Positions 16,466-26,209 of a stretch of 64,000 nucleotides of DNA are shown piece after piece; within the stretch, counting starts at the first letter, position 1; every line of letters begins with the position of its first letter. The DNA lies in NCBI RefSeq assembly GCF_009720625.1, contig NZ_CP046266.1, positions 3,481,501-3,545,500 of the forward strand, read 5' to 3'. The notes beneath the pieces were generated by a model. It made no database searches, was not told the DNA's origin, and was given only the letters and a program-made list of their open reading frames with translations. Source of the DNA: Metabacillus sediminilitoris. GTDB taxonomy: Bacteria; Bacillota; Bacilli; Bacillales; Bacillaceae. The position numbers and the translations under genes are program-made.

Positions 16466-17965
16466 TTAATCACTCGCCTTACAAAATATCATTTTAAGTT
16501 CTTCTTCCCAATCCATCTTTAAAATGTCATCAGTATCGACTTTTTCCCCTTCAAAAACTGTAAGATCGACACCACATTGATCACAACAATTTTTTAAAAC
16601 GGTTGGAGCATTCTCTTCATCAAAATAAGCTAATAATGTTTGTCGTCTGCAGCCATCCGTTGTAAGCCACTTCCTCATCTTTCTCAGCTTCTCTTGTTTA
16701 ACTGAAAGTCTATTTTCTATTGCTGACCAAATGATTGAAATAAGATTTTCCGGAGTTAACTTTCGATCTTTTAAAGCTGTCAAATGATATTCAATATAGC
16801 GCCACTGTGTTTCACTAATACCGCATTGTTCATTTATTTTTTCATATGAAAACGATTCATCTTGTGTTTCATGTAAAAAGTAAATGGTTCGGTAAAGTTT
16901 TTCATAAGAAGGGAATTCAGTTTCCATTAATGTCTTAGGAACTTCATAGTCTGAGTCTGTTAACAAAGTGACCGCTAAGCTATTTTGTCCATCACGTCCT
17001 GCTCTGCCTATTTCCTGCATATAAGATTCTAATTGAGATGGAAAATGAAAATGAATGACATAACGGATATTTTGTTTATTAATCCCCATTCCAAAAGCAT
17101 TTGTACAGCATACGACTTGAAGTTGATCGTATAAAAATTGCTGTTGAATGAGAATTCGTTGTTCCTGATCCATTCCTCCATGGTAAAAACCGACTTCATT
17201 CATGCCTGAATCGATTAATACTTGAGAAAGTCTCTCTGTCCATAATCTACTCGAACAATAAATAATTCCTGCTCCTTTTAATGATTGAACGAGATTAACA
17301 ATCCTAGCTATTTTTTCATCAACATTTGTCAGCTTTTCAACTGTTATCGCAATATTTGGCCTGTCAATAGAGTAGATGAATTGTTTATTCTCTATTCGGA
17401 ATTGAAGAATTCTTTGAATATCCTTAAGAACTTCTTTAGTGGCAGTAGCCGTTAAAGCAAGGCAAGGAGGAGAATTAAGCTGTCTTCTTATATCACCTAA
17501 TCTTGAATAATCAGGTCGAAAATCATGTCCCCATTGTGAAATACAATGAGCTTCATCCACGACAAATAATGAAATATCCACTTTTTTCAATGCATTTATA
17601 ACAAAATCATTCTGCAATATTTCGGGAGATACAAAAATAAACCGATAGTTACTTAAGTTTTGTAAATACTTTCTTCTCTCCATAAACTGCAGTGTACTAT
17701 TTAACGCAATGACATTCTTTTCGCCTCTAAGCTTCATTTGCTCTACTTGATCTTCCATTAAAGATAAAAGTGGGGAAACAATTAATATTGGTCCATTTAA
17801 AATGTATGCCGGAAGTTGGAAACAAAGTGACTTCCCGCCACCCGTTGGCAGCATGGCCACGACATCATTTCCTTCTAACACAGCTTCGATAATTTCTCTT
17901 TGACCTGTTTTAAATTGTTCTAGATGAAAGTAAATTTTTAACATTTTTTCAATCTGTTCGTTCAT
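16466..17965 (-). CDS. recS: RecQ-family ATP-dependent DNA helicase (RecS)
   Basis: The 499-residue helicase is in the size range of short B. subtilis RecS (YpbC) rather than RecQ. Walker A is [15 protein letters not shown] (about residue 40), followed by the [17 protein letters not shown] box, [10 protein letters not shown] (motif III), and motifs [19 protein letters not shown] and [15 protein letters not shown]-terminal zinc-type cluster shows [13 protein letters not shown] and CDQCGVD. It unwinds DNA in repair and fork processing. It follows ypbB by 3 bases, the order conserved in Bacillus. Confidence 0.92.
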   Translation of the reverse strand: MNEQIEKMLKIYFHLEQFKTGQREIIEAVLEGNDVVAMLPTGGGKSLCFQLPAYILNGPILIVSPLLSLMEDQVEQMKLRGEKNVIALNSTLQFMERRKYLQNLSNYRFIFVSPEILQNDFVINALKKVDISLFVVDEAHCISQWGHDFRPDYSRLGDIRRQLNSPPCLALTATATKEVLKDIQRILQFRIENKQFIYSIDRPNIAITVEKLTNVDEKIARIVNLVQSLKGAGIIYCSSRLWTERLSQVLIDSGMNEVGFYHGGMDQEQRILIQQQFLYDQLQVVCCTNAFGMGINKQNIRYVIHFHFPSQLESYMQEIGRAGRDGQNSLAVTLLTDSDYEVPKTLMETEFPSYEKLYRTIYFLHETQDESFSYEKINEQCGISETQWRYIEYHLTALKDRKLTPENLISIIWSAIENRLSVKQEKLRKMRKWLTTDGCRRQTLLAYFDEENAPTVLKNCCDQCGVDLTVFEGEKVDTDDILKMDWEEELKMIFCKASD

Positions 17966-17968
17966 CCT

Positions 17969-19030
17969 TCATCCTTTCCTCCCGTTTAACGCAAATGCAA
18001 GTCTGATTTGAAAATAGCTGTATTTGTGTTCTAAATATTCCTTCACCCTTTTTAATTGGTGTGTTTTAAGAGTAGAAATCGCGTGATTAATTCGTTCATA
18101 ATCATCACTTGATAAAAAATGATCTGGTTGATACGAACGATCATGAAGTGTGATTTCTACAATATGATCTTCTATCGTGTTTTCTTTTAATCTCCGCATG
18201 TGTGCAATTTCCGATATACTCTTTCCTTGCAATAAGTAAGAGCGTGTCATGGATGTTGAAGATGTCAGCGGGTTTTTGGTTAGCTTGTCTATTATTATTT
18301 CATGTAACACAAAATCCTCATTTTCCTTCAAATACTGTCTTTCCATAATAAAATGAATGACATTCCAAAACAGTAAATAAGTATATATTGGATCTTCATT
18401 TTGCTTTAGTGCTATTTGTTCAAAAGTCTGTCCAATTTTATTTCGTGAAGTAAGTCGTTGAATAAAAATGGTTGCATCCCTATTCGATTGTAATAAAAGG
18501 ACCTGTTTTAATTCCTTATACAATAAATGTATAAGCTCTGATTTTGAAAATGGGACTTGTTTTAAAAATAGCTTGACCCACAATAAATCTTCTTGATTTT
18601 TAGTCAAAGGCAAATAATGTTGGTTATCATATGCATAATTAGAAAGTACTTGCACAAGTAAAGATATTCTTCTCCAAAAGATTCTTGAAACATCCCCATA
18701 TTTCCATCCATTTAATGCTACCGGAATTGGTCGTTCGCTTCGTTTTTTGTCTAAAAATAATTTCCCTTTTTCCGTTAAATGATAATGTTGATTGGGTAAT
18801 TGTACAATAAGTTCTTCTTGCAAAATATGTTTACAGGCATCATTAATCTGATGTCGAGAAAGCTTAGGAAATAGGGAAAACATTTGTGTTAAGTTGAAAA
18901 GTTTACCATCTTGTATTGTTTGTGAAGATTTTTTCCCATTAAGTAAATGATAAATAGCGGAGACAGATCTTTCTCCGTTAAGTTGGTTTATACAATGTAA
19001 CAAAATCACATGAAAATAACTATTCTTCAT
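17969..19030 (-). CDS. ypbB: YpbB-like helix-turn-helix protein
   Basis: The 353-residue protein has no recognised enzymatic motif. The N-terminal third has a winged-helix look (FPKLSRHQINDACKHILQ, then LIVQLPNQHYHLTEKGK). The C-terminal part, SYLLQGKSISEIAHMRRLKE, resembles the HTH_40/RQC-like domain found at the end of RecQ helicases. Being tightly coupled to recS, which lacks such a domain, it may be its detached nucleic-acid-binding partner; that is inference. GGTGATATA precedes the ATG. Confidence 0.8.
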   Translation of the reverse strand: MKNSYFHVILLHCINQLNGERSVSAIYHLLNGKKSSQTIQDGKLFNLTQMFSLFPKLSRHQINDACKHILQEELIVQLPNQHYHLTEKGKLFLDKKRSERPIPVALNGWKYGDVSRIFWRRISLLVQVLSNYAYDNQHYLPLTKNQEDLLWVKLFLKQVPFSKSELIHLLYKELKQVLLLQSNRDATIFIQRLTSRNKIGQTFEQIALKQNEDPIYTYLLFWNVIHFIMERQYLKENEDFVLHEIIIDKLTKNPLTSSTSMTRSYLLQGKSISEIAHMRRLKENTIEDHIVEITLHDRSYQPDHFLSSDDYERINHAISTLKTHQLKRVKEYLEHKYSYFQIRLAFALNGRKG

Positions 19031-19223
19031 TATATCACCTTACAGTGTTTGACAAGTTTCGATTCTACCTACTATTTTAACAAATTTATGGACATACGTT
19101 ATATATTTAATCAGATTTTGTCGTTTACATTTCCAAATAAAACACAAAACCCTTATATGATAAGGATTCTCATTAGACTTTTATATTGAAAAGTCCTGAA
19201 AAGCAATTTACAATACTAGATAG

Positions 19224-19577
<354 letters not shown>

Positions 19578-19624
19578 AGTTCTTCTCTGCGATATTTCGC
19601 AGTTTTGGATAACGTTTAATAATA

Positions 19625-19652
19625 AAAACCTCTGCATAATTGCAGAGGTTTT
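19625..19652. terminator. Bidirectional terminator between fer and fmnP
   Basis: A perfect 12-bp stem, AAAACCTCTGCA with TGCAGAGGTTTT, around a TAAT loop serves both convergent genes. Confidence 0.92.
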
Positions 19653-19654
19653 CT

Positions 19655-20242
19655 TTATACTTGTTTATAATTTATATTCATTTGGCCTGATAACCAATTT
19701 TTCATTTTCGACATAATTGCCACTAACAGTAATGTCACGAACAATCCTTTAATAAGGTTAAATGGCAGAATTGCCGCAATAACAAACTGTCTCGTTGCTT
19801 CTGAAGACATTGCAGGCATGTTTAAAAATAAAGTGTATGCTGGCATGATAAGATAATAATTTAAAATGCTCATGATTACAGTCATCAATAAAGTACCTAT
19901 ACTTAGTCCAATTAGTAATCCTTTTAGGTTCTTAAATCGTCTAAACATATAAGCTGAAGGCAGAATAAATAAAGATCCAGCAATAAAATTAGACATTTCG
20001 CCTACAGGTACCCCTGTCGCATTTCCTTGTATGAGGTAATGAAGAATATTTTTAAAAGCTTCGACCATTAACCCTGCAGATGGTCCAAATACAATGGCAG
20101 CGATTAAAGCAGGGATATCACTGAAATCAATTTGTAAAAAGGTTGGGAACCCTGGGAATGGAAAATCAAGCATCATAAGTAAATATCCAATACTACTTAA
20201 CATCCCAACTGTTACATGTTTTTTTACTTTACTTTGTTGCAT
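19655..20242 (-). CDS. fmnP: Riboflavin ECF transporter S component FmnP (RibU/YpaA)
   Basis: The 195-residue membrane protein with about six helices is the substrate-binding subunit that takes up riboflavin with the shared ECF energy-coupling module (encoded elsewhere). Family hallmarks are LMMLDFPFPGFPTFLQIDFSD near the N-terminus, IVFGPSAGLMVEAFKN, and GEMSNFIAGSLFILP. The gene is preceded by an FMN riboswitch and a terminator hairpin, which explains repression by FMN. Riboflavin import may matter more than usual here because the biosynthetic operon at 39-42 kb is incomplete. Confidence 0.94.
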   Translation of the reverse strand: MQQSKVKKHVTVGMLSSIGYLLMMLDFPFPGFPTFLQIDFSDIPALIAAIVFGPSAGLMVEAFKNILHYLIQGNATGVPVGEMSNFIAGSLFILPSAYMFRRFKNLKGLLIGLSIGTLLMTVIMSILNYYLIMPAYTLFLNMPAMSSEATRQFVIAAILPFNLIKGLFVTLLLVAIMSKMKNWLSGQMNINYKQV

Positions 20243-20310
20243 CTTTTATCTCTCCTTTTCTGATCGCACTCGAAAAAGAGAAAGTTCTTAATCAAACTCA
20301 CACGAAACAA

Positions 20311-20359
20311 GCCCCTGATATATATCGTTGAATTTCATAAAACGATACATTCCAGGGGC
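20311..20359 (-). terminator. Expression-platform terminator of the fmnP riboswitch
   Basis: GCCCCTG (20311-20317) pairs with CAGGGGC (20353-20359), and the stem continues inward through ATCGTT/AACGAT. On the minus strand TTGTTTCG follows. It lies between the riboswitch aptamer and the fmnP start. Confidence 0.8.
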
Positions 20360-20421
20360 ATTTTTATGCAAGTTTAAATAAACGTTTAAAACTGTTTCTT
20401 TTTAAACGCGTGAACCTCCAT

Positions 20422-20548
20422 CTTCTCTCATCCAGACTATACTGTCGGTTCTGGAATTCCACCAGATCCTGCCCAAAACAATAGGCTCGCGGACTTAGAA
20501 AAAAAATTTCATCACCGCCGGTCGGGAATTTCGCCCTGCCCCGAAGAT
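20422..20548 (-). promoter_or_regulatory. FMN riboswitch (RFN element) controlling fmnP
   Basis: On the minus strand the conserved RFN blocks are present: CTTCGGGGCAGGG, ACCGGCGGTGAT, AGTCCGCGAGC, GGTGGAATTCC and GGATGAGAGAAG. FMN binding should favour the downstream terminator and shut off riboflavin uptake. Confidence 0.95.
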
Positions 20549-20645
20549 TGATCATATTATTTAATTTTTGATACACACTAAATTATATAATGCAATAACA
20601 ATTTTGTATACAATAAAGTCTCGAATCCAATGCTTTAAAGTTTCA

Positions 20646-20674
20646 TTGACAAAATTGTCTTAATATGTTAAATT
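20646..20674 (+). promoter_or_regulatory. Sigma-A promoter for serA
   Basis: Consensus TTGACA (20646-20651), a 17-base spacer and TAAATT (20669-20674) lie 37 bases before the serA start. Confidence 0.7.
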
Positions 20675-20710
20675 ATCTGATATTTATTCTGCCCTTTAGG
20701 AGGATTATGA

Positions 20711-22285
20711 ATGATTCATGTTTTAGTTTCAGATTCAATGAGTAGTGAAGGTTTGCAGCCAATATTGAATGCACCACAGATAAACGTCGTGCAAAAGAAG
20801 GTTGAAGAAGTTGAAGAGGAACTACACTTGTTTGATGCAATCCTCGTTAGAAGTGCTACAAAAGTTACCGAAGAATTGTTGAAAAAAATGACAAACCTAA
20901 AAATTGTAGGCCGTGCTGGTGTGGGTGTTGATAACATTGATATTGATGCTGCGACAAAATATGGTGTTGTTGTGATAAATGCACCTAATGGCAATACAAT
21001 TTCAACAGCAGAGCATACTTTTGCAATGATGGCCTCTTTATTACGACACATTCCACAAGCAAGTGTCTCTGTAAAATCAAATGAATGGAATCGTAATGCC
21101 TTTGTAGGAACAGAATTGTACGGTAAATCCTTAGGTATAATTGGTTTTGGCAGAATTGGCGGTGAATTAGCAAAACGTGCACGTGTATTCGGCATGGATG
21201 TTCTTGTTTATGATCCTTTCCTTACTAAAGACCGCGCAGAAAAAATCGGCGTAAAAATCTGTGCATTTGATGAACTTTTAGCTGGTGCCGATATTATAAC
21301 TGTCCATACTCCGCTTATTAAAGAAACTAAAGGAATTTTAAACAAAGAATCAATCGCAAAAGCAAAAAAAGGGGTATATTTATTAAATTGTGCCCGTGGT
21401 GGAATTATTGATGAAGAAGGATTGATTTATCATCTTAAAAATAAACATGTTGCAGGTGCAGCTTTGGATGTATTTGAAGTAGAGCCACCTGTTAATAATA
21501 AACTGCTTGAATTTGAAAATGTAATCGTCACCCCGCATTTAGGTGCTTCTACGAAAGAAGCACAGCTCAATGTTGCTGCACAAGTAACTCAAGAAGTATT
21601 AAATTACCTTGACGGCAAACCGGTTACATCATCGATTAACCTGCCGACTTTAACAAAGGAGCTATTTGACAAAATTCAACCATTTTATCAGCTTGCTAAA
21701 AAGATGGGTAATATTGTTTCACAATGTATGCGAGTGCCTGTACAAGAAATTGCCATTCAGTATGAAGGTACTGTAGCTGAACTTGAAACATCATTCATAA
21801 CAAAAGCATTATTATCAGGCTTTTTAGGTGCAAGAGTTGACATTACTGTTAATGAAGTTAATGCAGGGATGATTGCAAAAGAAAGAGGAATTACCTTTAG
21901 CGAAAAAATTACTGAGAACAAATCTGGTTATGAAAATTGCTTAGAAGTGAAAGTATTTGGTGACGATCAAACCTTTGTATTAAAAGGTACTCATGTTCCT
22001 AACTACGGAGAACGCATAGTTGGAATTAATGATTTTAATATTGATTTTTATCCAACAGGGCATTTAATGTATATTCAACACCAAGATAAACCTGGTGTAA
22101 TTGGGCGAGTTGGAAAAGTGTTAGGAGATCATGAAATAAATATTGCGACAATGCAGGTTGGTCGAAAGGTTAAAGGCGGAGAAGCTATTATGATGTTAGC
22201 ATTCGACCGTGTTTTAGATCCATCTTTAACAAAGCAACTAGCAAGCTACGAAGAGATTGTCTCTGTCAAAACTATTGATTTATAA
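20711..22285 (+). CDS. serA: D-3-phosphoglycerate dehydrogenase
   Basis: The 524-residue enzyme performs the first step of serine synthesis, oxidising 3-phosphoglycerate with NAD. Motifs include GRAGVGVDNIDIDAA, the Rossmann LGIIGFGRIGGELAKRA (about residue 140), NCARGGIIDEEGL with the catalytic Arg, and the His of VTPHLGASTKEA. The C-terminus has the intervening domain and an ACT domain (HQDKPGVIGRVGKVL through MQVGRK), the site of serine feedback in long SerA proteins. AGGAGG lies just before the ATG. It is transcribed alone between its own promoter and terminator. Confidence 0.95.
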   Translation: MIHVLVSDSMSSEGLQPILNAPQINVVQKKVEEVEEELHLFDAILVRSATKVTEELLKKMTNLKIVGRAGVGVDNIDIDAATKYGVVVINAPNGNTISTAEHTFAMMASLLRHIPQASVSVKSNEWNRNAFVGTELYGKSLGIIGFGRIGGELAKRARVFGMDVLVYDPFLTKDRAEKIGVKICAFDELLAGADIITVHTPLIKETKGILNKESIAKAKKGVYLLNCARGGIIDEEGLIYHLKNKHVAGAALDVFEVEPPVNNKLLEFENVIVTPHLGASTKEAQLNVAAQVTQEVLNYLDGKPVTSSINLPTLTKELFDKIQPFYQLAKKMGNIVSQCMRVPVQEIAIQYEGTVAELETSFITKALLSGFLGARVDITVNEVNAGMIAKERGITFSEKITENKSGYENCLEVKVFGDDQTFVLKGTHVPNYGERIVGINDFNIDFYPTGHLMYIQHQDKPGVIGRVGKVLGDHEINIATMQVGRKVKGGEAIMMLAFDRVLDPSLTKQLASYEEIVSVKTIDL

Positions 22286-22297
22286 TGTATGATTATT

Positions 22298-22324
22298 AAG
22301 TGGCTGGCTTTTTGTCAGCCACTT
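22298..22324 (+). terminator. Intrinsic terminator of serA
   Basis: AAGTGGCTG (22298-22306) and CAGCCACTT (22316-22324) pair perfectly and are followed by further T. Confidence 0.88.
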
Positions 22325-22361
22325 TTTTAATGCTAATAACCAGTTGTATAACTCTTTATAA

Positions 22362-23225
22362 CTAATTCAGCTTTATGTTAGCTGCAGAATCAAAACGAAA
22401 AGTATTCGCAATTGATAAATTTGTATCTTTATCCTGGACAACATTGTTCTTTTCTTTCACATTATACATTTTTAATTCTTGACCAGGAAAAATAACATCA
22501 GACTCCAATTTGTTCCATTTTTGAATCGATTTCACAGTTACTTTATGGTGTTGTGACAATCTCCAAAGAGTATCACCCTTTTTCACTGTAATTACTTTTT
22601 CTTGTGTTACTGCATCATTTTGATTATCATCTTGAGGATTTTCAGAAGTATTTGCTTGAACTTCTTTGCTAATCACATTCCCCTTTAAATGATGATGTTC
22701 TTGTTCACTATGTACAGTAGAGTTCGGTAAATCAAATACGAATAATGGATCTAACGCATGTTCTTTTCCATATGTCCATTCGCCTTCATGCAATTCAAAG
22801 TGTAAATGTGTTCCCGATGAGACTCCTGTGTTGCCAATAACCCCAAGTTCTTGTCCTTTCTTTACTACTTCCCCTTCGTCTACCTTCCGCTTACTTAGAT
22901 GAGCATAAACAGTTTCATAGCCTTCTGGATGTTCAACGAAAACAACATGACCATATGTCGTTGAGTAATACGACCTTGTTACTTTGCCATCTGAAACGGA
23001 AACAATTTTTTCACCTTCTGGAGCTGCAATATCTATCCCTTTATGCTTACCATTTCTTGTTCCGAACGTATCCGTAATTCTACCATCAACAGGCTGAATC
23101 CATTTATCTTCTAGCTCATCAACATATGATTCTGCTTTTACCTGGCTGCCCTCCAAAAAGAGCATACCGAATAATAGTACAATCAAAGTGATTCCTAGCA
23201 AGTGTCTAACATAAACTAACATCAT
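22362..23225 (-). CDS. Secreted M23 (LytM-type) peptidase with C-terminal LysM domain
   Basis: The 287-residue protein has an N-terminal signal or anchor (about 6-30), an M23 domain (about 45-150) and a LysM domain (about 208-252). The zinc ligands are seen in GKHKGIDIAAPEG (H and D) and GTHLHFELH (HxH), with TVYAHLSK in between, so it should be catalytically competent. Such enzymes cut peptide bridges in peptidoglycan. A run AGGGGGAAA precedes the start. It stands alone between serA and rsiX; whether it acts in growth or spore formation cannot be told. Confidence 0.85.
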   Translation of the reverse strand: MMLVYVRHLLGITLIVLLFGMLFLEGSQVKAESYVDELEDKWIQPVDGRITDTFGTRNGKHKGIDIAAPEGEKIVSVSDGKVTRSYYSTTYGHVVFVEHPEGYETVYAHLSKRKVDEGEVVKKGQELGVIGNTGVSSGTHLHFELHEGEWTYGKEHALDPLFVFDLPNSTVHSEQEHHHLKGNVISKEVQANTSENPQDDNQNDAVTQEKVITVKKGDTLWRLSQHHKVTVKSIQKWNKLESDVIFPGQELKMYNVKEKNNVVQDKDTNLSIANTFRFDSAANIKLN

Positions 23226-23549
23226 TTTCCCCCTACATTCTGATTAGGCTTTTTCACTTGTTTATACGAAAATAGCACTTTGTTATGCAAAGGCTTGAAG
23301 TGACAAGTCACATGATCATTTTTTGAAGATCGACGATTCTTTTTATAAAATTCGGTCAATCCTAATCACAAAAAATAATGTATGTAGGCTCGTCTAAAAA
23401 AAGAACAAAAGTAGTATGTTACAAATTTTGCCGTTTTATTCATAAAACATTCGCTTTTGGCTGATAATTAAAACTTGAAATAAAAAAGAAACTCAGAATA
23501 TGAGTCTCTTTAGGATAAAATCACTTATCATTTCTAATAGTCTGCATGA
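23226..23549. other. Gene-free stretch between M23 peptidase gene and rsiX
   Basis: The 324 bases hold the upstream region of the peptidase gene (no clear promoter recognised) and the rsiX terminator at its right end. No other structure was recognised. Confidence 0.6.
23485..23511 (-). terminator. Intrinsic terminator of sigX-rsiX
   Basis: AAAGAAACTCA (23485-23495) pairs with TGAGTCTCTTT (23501-23511) with one mismatch; T-rich sequence follows on the minus strand. Confidence 0.75.
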
Positions 23550-24716
23550 TTAATTTTCGTCATCAATTGGATTTGGTGAAAAAGGGACTTCAATTGGCTT
23601 TGTAACATCCATTATTCCAACTTTGTCCAGATTCATACCATTGAAGCGAACTGTTTGATAACCAAACTCTTTAGCAGTTAAAAGAATCGATTCAAGCATA
23701 ATAATTGTTTGTTCATTGTTTTGAAAATTTGCTGTTTTATCAAACTCAACGACTAGTTGTTTTCCACTATTTTTTGTCTTAATAATCGAAATATTATTCC
23801 TTATGGTAGGTTTTAATTTTCGCTCTTCCATCCCCTGTTTCATTGCTTTAATGGCTAAATCAATTGAATCATAATGAGTAGGCGATGGGACAAGAAGTTT
23901 ACGTGTTTGTTCGTCATACTGATATAGGAAATAAGCTTTTTTACTTTCTTTTCTTACAACCAATTCTTTTTTTAAACCTGTTTGACTGAAATAAATCCCT
24001 TCCTTTTCATCTGAAAAAAGTTTTGCCGATTTATAATCATACCATCTTAACGTTTCAATAATAGCATTTTGATATAATTCCTCATTTGCAGTTGATTGAA
24101 AATTAGGTTCACCTTTATAAGAAATAGCAATTTCTTCAGGATTTTCTGCATGAATAAAATCAGTATTCATTAACTCATATGTTATTGGTCCGAGTTGTTC
24201 AGAATAATCATTCGGATTAACTTTTTCTAATTGCGCTAGTTTTTCTTGCCTTTTATCCGCCTTAAGACTAATCGGTAGAATGTTTTGTGCTTGAGAATCA
24301 GTAAAACCAACAGTAACTGTCTCTTCTGCTTTGTTTGAGCTAGTAACAAAGGTTTCTTGTTCATTTACGCTATCATCGAAAGCTTGTTGTTCGATCGAGC
24401 TTTCTTGGGCGAATTTTGATTCCTCCATTTTCGTTTCATTACTAGATTCATGCTCTATTTTTTCTGAGGATGACGCCATATCCATGGTACTTTCTTCAGA
24501 TGAAGTGAATTTTTGATAGAAATGAGGGGAGATCATCGCAAACAGTAAAAGTGCAGCAACTGAAGCAATCGCCGGTTTTATCCATGGCCTATTCTTTCCC
24601 TGCTGTGTTTGTTGAATCCTTTTATAAAGGTCTTCAGCAGTTCTTTTATCTTTAATAGGGGGTAACTGCTGAAAAAGCTGTTCAAGCTGTTCTTCATTCC
24701 ACTCTTGTTTTTTCAT
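23550..24716 (-). CDS. rsiX: Anti-sigma-X factor RsiX
   Basis: The 388-residue single-pass membrane protein has a cytoplasmic N-terminus that would bind sigma-X (WNEEQLEQLFQQLPPIKDKR), a membrane segment at about residues 46-62 (PAIASVAALLLFAMIS) and a long extracytoplasmic part that starts with a Ser/Glu-rich stretch and contains a GerMN-like region. Size and layout fit B. subtilis RsiX. It overlaps sigX by 23 bases, with its own AAGGAGGGG ribosome site inside the sigX end, so the pair is co-translated. Confidence 0.9.
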   Translation of the reverse strand: MKKQEWNEEQLEQLFQQLPPIKDKRTAEDLYKRIQQTQQGKNRPWIKPAIASVAALLLFAMISPHFYQKFTSSEESTMDMASSSEKIEHESSNETKMEESKFAQESSIEQQAFDDSVNEQETFVTSSNKAEETVTVGFTDSQAQNILPISLKADKRQEKLAQLEKVNPNDYSEQLGPITYELMNTDFIHAENPEEIAISYKGEPNFQSTANEELYQNAIIETLRWYDYKSAKLFSDEKEGIYFSQTGLKKELVVRKESKKAYFLYQYDEQTRKLLVPSPTHYDSIDLAIKAMKQGMEERKLKPTIRNNISIIKTKNSGKQLVVEFDKTANFQNNEQTIIMLESILLTAKEFGYQTVRFNGMNLDKVGIMDVTKPIEVPFSPNPIDDEN

Positions 24717-25242
24717 GAGATAACCCCTCCTTATCAGATATGTTATTCATTTCTTTTTGCAGCTGTTTGATTGCTCGATGCTGTGTGGTTTTAACCTTAC
24801 TTGTCGACCACTTTAGTGCATCTGCCGTTTCAGCTATCGATAGTTCTTGAATATAACGTAAAACAATGACCATCCGCTGATCGATTGAACATGCATCAAG
24901 TGCACGATACATCCATTGAACTTGTTCATTTTGTAATGCGACCTCATCAGGTAGTGGCAGATCATCTTCTAGTTGCTGTTTATCCCAATCAAACTTTTCT
25001 AAGATCCGTCTTCGGATTGTTTTTTGCTTACGAAACCAATCAATCGCCACATGCCTGGCAATCGAAAAAAGCCATGTCTTTTCACTGCTTCGCCCTTCAA
25101 ACTTTTCATAGGATTTTAAAACGCGTATATAAACCTCTTGGACGAGGTCTTCAGCTTGTTCACGATTTTTAACCATATAGAATAAAAATTGAAAAAGGTC
25201 ATGATGATATTTTTCATATATTCGTTGAAAGGTATCCTCCAT
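24694..25242 (-). CDS. sigX: ECF RNA polymerase sigma factor SigX
   Basis: This 182-residue ECF sigma factor has a region 2 with AEDLVQEVYIRVLKSY and SEKTWLFSIARHVAIDWFRKQ, and a region 4 with RMVIVLRYIQELSIAETADAL then WSTSKVKTTQHRA. Sequence and size match Bacillus SigX, which adjusts surface charge (dlt, pssA) against cationic peptides. Neighbours rsiX and resED are as in B. subtilis. An ECF-type promoter sits 26 bases upstream, implying autoregulation. The anti-sigma partner is encoded immediately downstream. Confidence 0.94.
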   Translation of the reverse strand: MEDTFQRIYEKYHHDLFQFLFYMVKNREQAEDLVQEVYIRVLKSYEKFEGRSSEKTWLFSIARHVAIDWFRKQKTIRRRILEKFDWDKQQLEDDLPLPDEVALQNEQVQWMYRALDACSIDQRMVIVLRYIQELSIAETADALKWSTSKVKTTQHRAIKQLQKEMNNISDKEGLSHEKTRVE

Positions 25243-25267
25243 GAATGCCCCTCCATTCTGTTATTTA

Positions 25268-25293
25268 GTCGTAAAGATATAGGAAAAGTTTCA
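25268..25293 (-). promoter_or_regulatory. ECF-type autoregulatory promoter of sigX-rsiX
   Basis: On the minus strand TGAAAC (25293-25288) and CGAC (25271-25268) are separated by exactly 16 bases, matching the TGAAAC-N16-CGWC form recognised by Bacillus ECF sigma factors including sigma-X. It ends 25 bases before the sigX start. Confidence 0.75.
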
Positions 25294-25320
25294 TCATTAT
25301 CATAAAAATCCTCTTTGAAA

Positions 25321-25354
25321 CAACTATGTAATATTTACCAACAACTATGTAATA
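25321..25354. repeat. Tandem CAACTATGTAATA repeat upstream of the sigX promoter
   Basis: The 13-base sequence CAACTATGTAATA occurs at 25321-25333 and exactly again at 25342-25354, a 21-base period or two helical turns. It lies about 30 bases beyond the -35 element. It may be a binding site for a regulator; no protein is known. Confidence 0.6.
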
Positions 25355-25408
25355 CTTTAGCATATTTCAAATGATTCGGGAGAAAATAATTTAGAATGAT
25401 GAAAGAAA

Positions 25409-25443
25409 AAAACGACTCATGTATAATAAACATAAGTCGTTTT
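25409..25443 (-). terminator. Intrinsic terminator of the cobalamin adenosyltransferase gene
   Basis: AAAACGACTCATGT (25409-25422) pairs with ACATAAGTCGTTTT (25430-25443) with one mismatch; T-rich sequence follows on the minus strand. Confidence 0.82.
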
Positions 25444-25452
25444 TAAACTTTC

Positions 25453-26037
25453 TTAAAGTTGATTATTCTCTGGAGACTTCGTTTTAAATACTAGCGCACT
25501 TCTTTCATATTCAACATCATTTACACCTAATCGATAATTAATCACTCTAGCTATTGCAAAAAAGTAATCAGACAAGCGGTTTAAGTATTTTAAGACAATA
25601 TCATTTATATCCATTTCCTTGTGAAGGGAAACAGTACACCGTTCTGCTCTTCGTGTAACAGTTCTAGCAAGATGAACAACAGCTGAAGCTGGACTGCCTC
25701 CAGGTAAGATAAATCGCTCTAATTCTGGAGCTTCTTTTACATAATGATCAATTCTTCCCTCTAAAAACAAAACCATTTCTGCTGTCGTTTTATATGGATA
25801 TTTTTCTTTAACAACTGCTAAATCTCCCCCACAATCAAACAACTCATGTTGAATCTTCTCTAATTCCTGATAGATATCCTTAAACATCTGGTCTGTTAAC
25901 ATTGTCATTGCTAAACCAACATAGGAATTCGCTTCATCAATTGTTCCATATGCTTCTACTCGCAAGTGATCCTTATCAACTCTTCCGCCAATAATGCTTG
26001 TTTTCCCGCTGTCACCAGTTCTCGTATATAAATTCAT
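25453..26037 (-). CDS. Cob(I)alamin adenosyltransferase, PduO type
   Basis: The 194-residue enzyme attaches adenosyl from ATP to cob(I)alamin to form coenzyme B12. The N-terminus MNLYTRTGDSGKTSIIGG holds the ATP-binding TRTGDxGxT motif; VEAYGTIDEANSYVG and a C-terminal RTVTRRAERC / LKYLNRLSDYFFAIAR complete the PduO signature. The chosen ATG has GGAGAG upstream and gives the usual N-terminus; a longer reading adds five residues with no support. The B. subtilis counterpart (yvqK) lies elsewhere, so its place between sigX and resE is a local difference. Confidence 0.9.
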   Translation of the reverse strand: MNLYTRTGDSGKTSIIGGRVDKDHLRVEAYGTIDEANSYVGLAMTMLTDQMFKDIYQELEKIQHELFDCGGDLAVVKEKYPYKTTAEMVLFLEGRIDHYVKEAPELERFILPGGSPASAVVHLARTVTRRAERCTVSLHKEMDINDIVLKYLNRLSDYFFAIARVINYRLGVNDVEYERSALVFKTKSPENNQL

Positions 26038-26129
26038 ACATACACTCTCCAATCTTAATATTAGCTAATCGTTATAAAATTTCACTCACTTATTCTTCTT
26101 CTCTATATTCTATAAAAGAAACGGTATGA

Positions 26130-26159
26130 AAATAGACTATTCGTACGAATAGTCTATTT
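26130..26159. terminator. Perfect 30-bp palindrome after resE
   Basis: AAATAGACTATTCGT is followed immediately by its reverse complement, a 15-bp stem with no spare loop. On the plus strand CTTTTTC follows; on the minus strand TTTTCAT. It probably terminates the resDE transcript but could equally be an operator. Confidence 0.6.
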
Positions 26160-26209
26160 CTTTTTCAATTGTTTCATTGTTCCTTATGAAACAAGATTGT
26201 TCGCCAATA

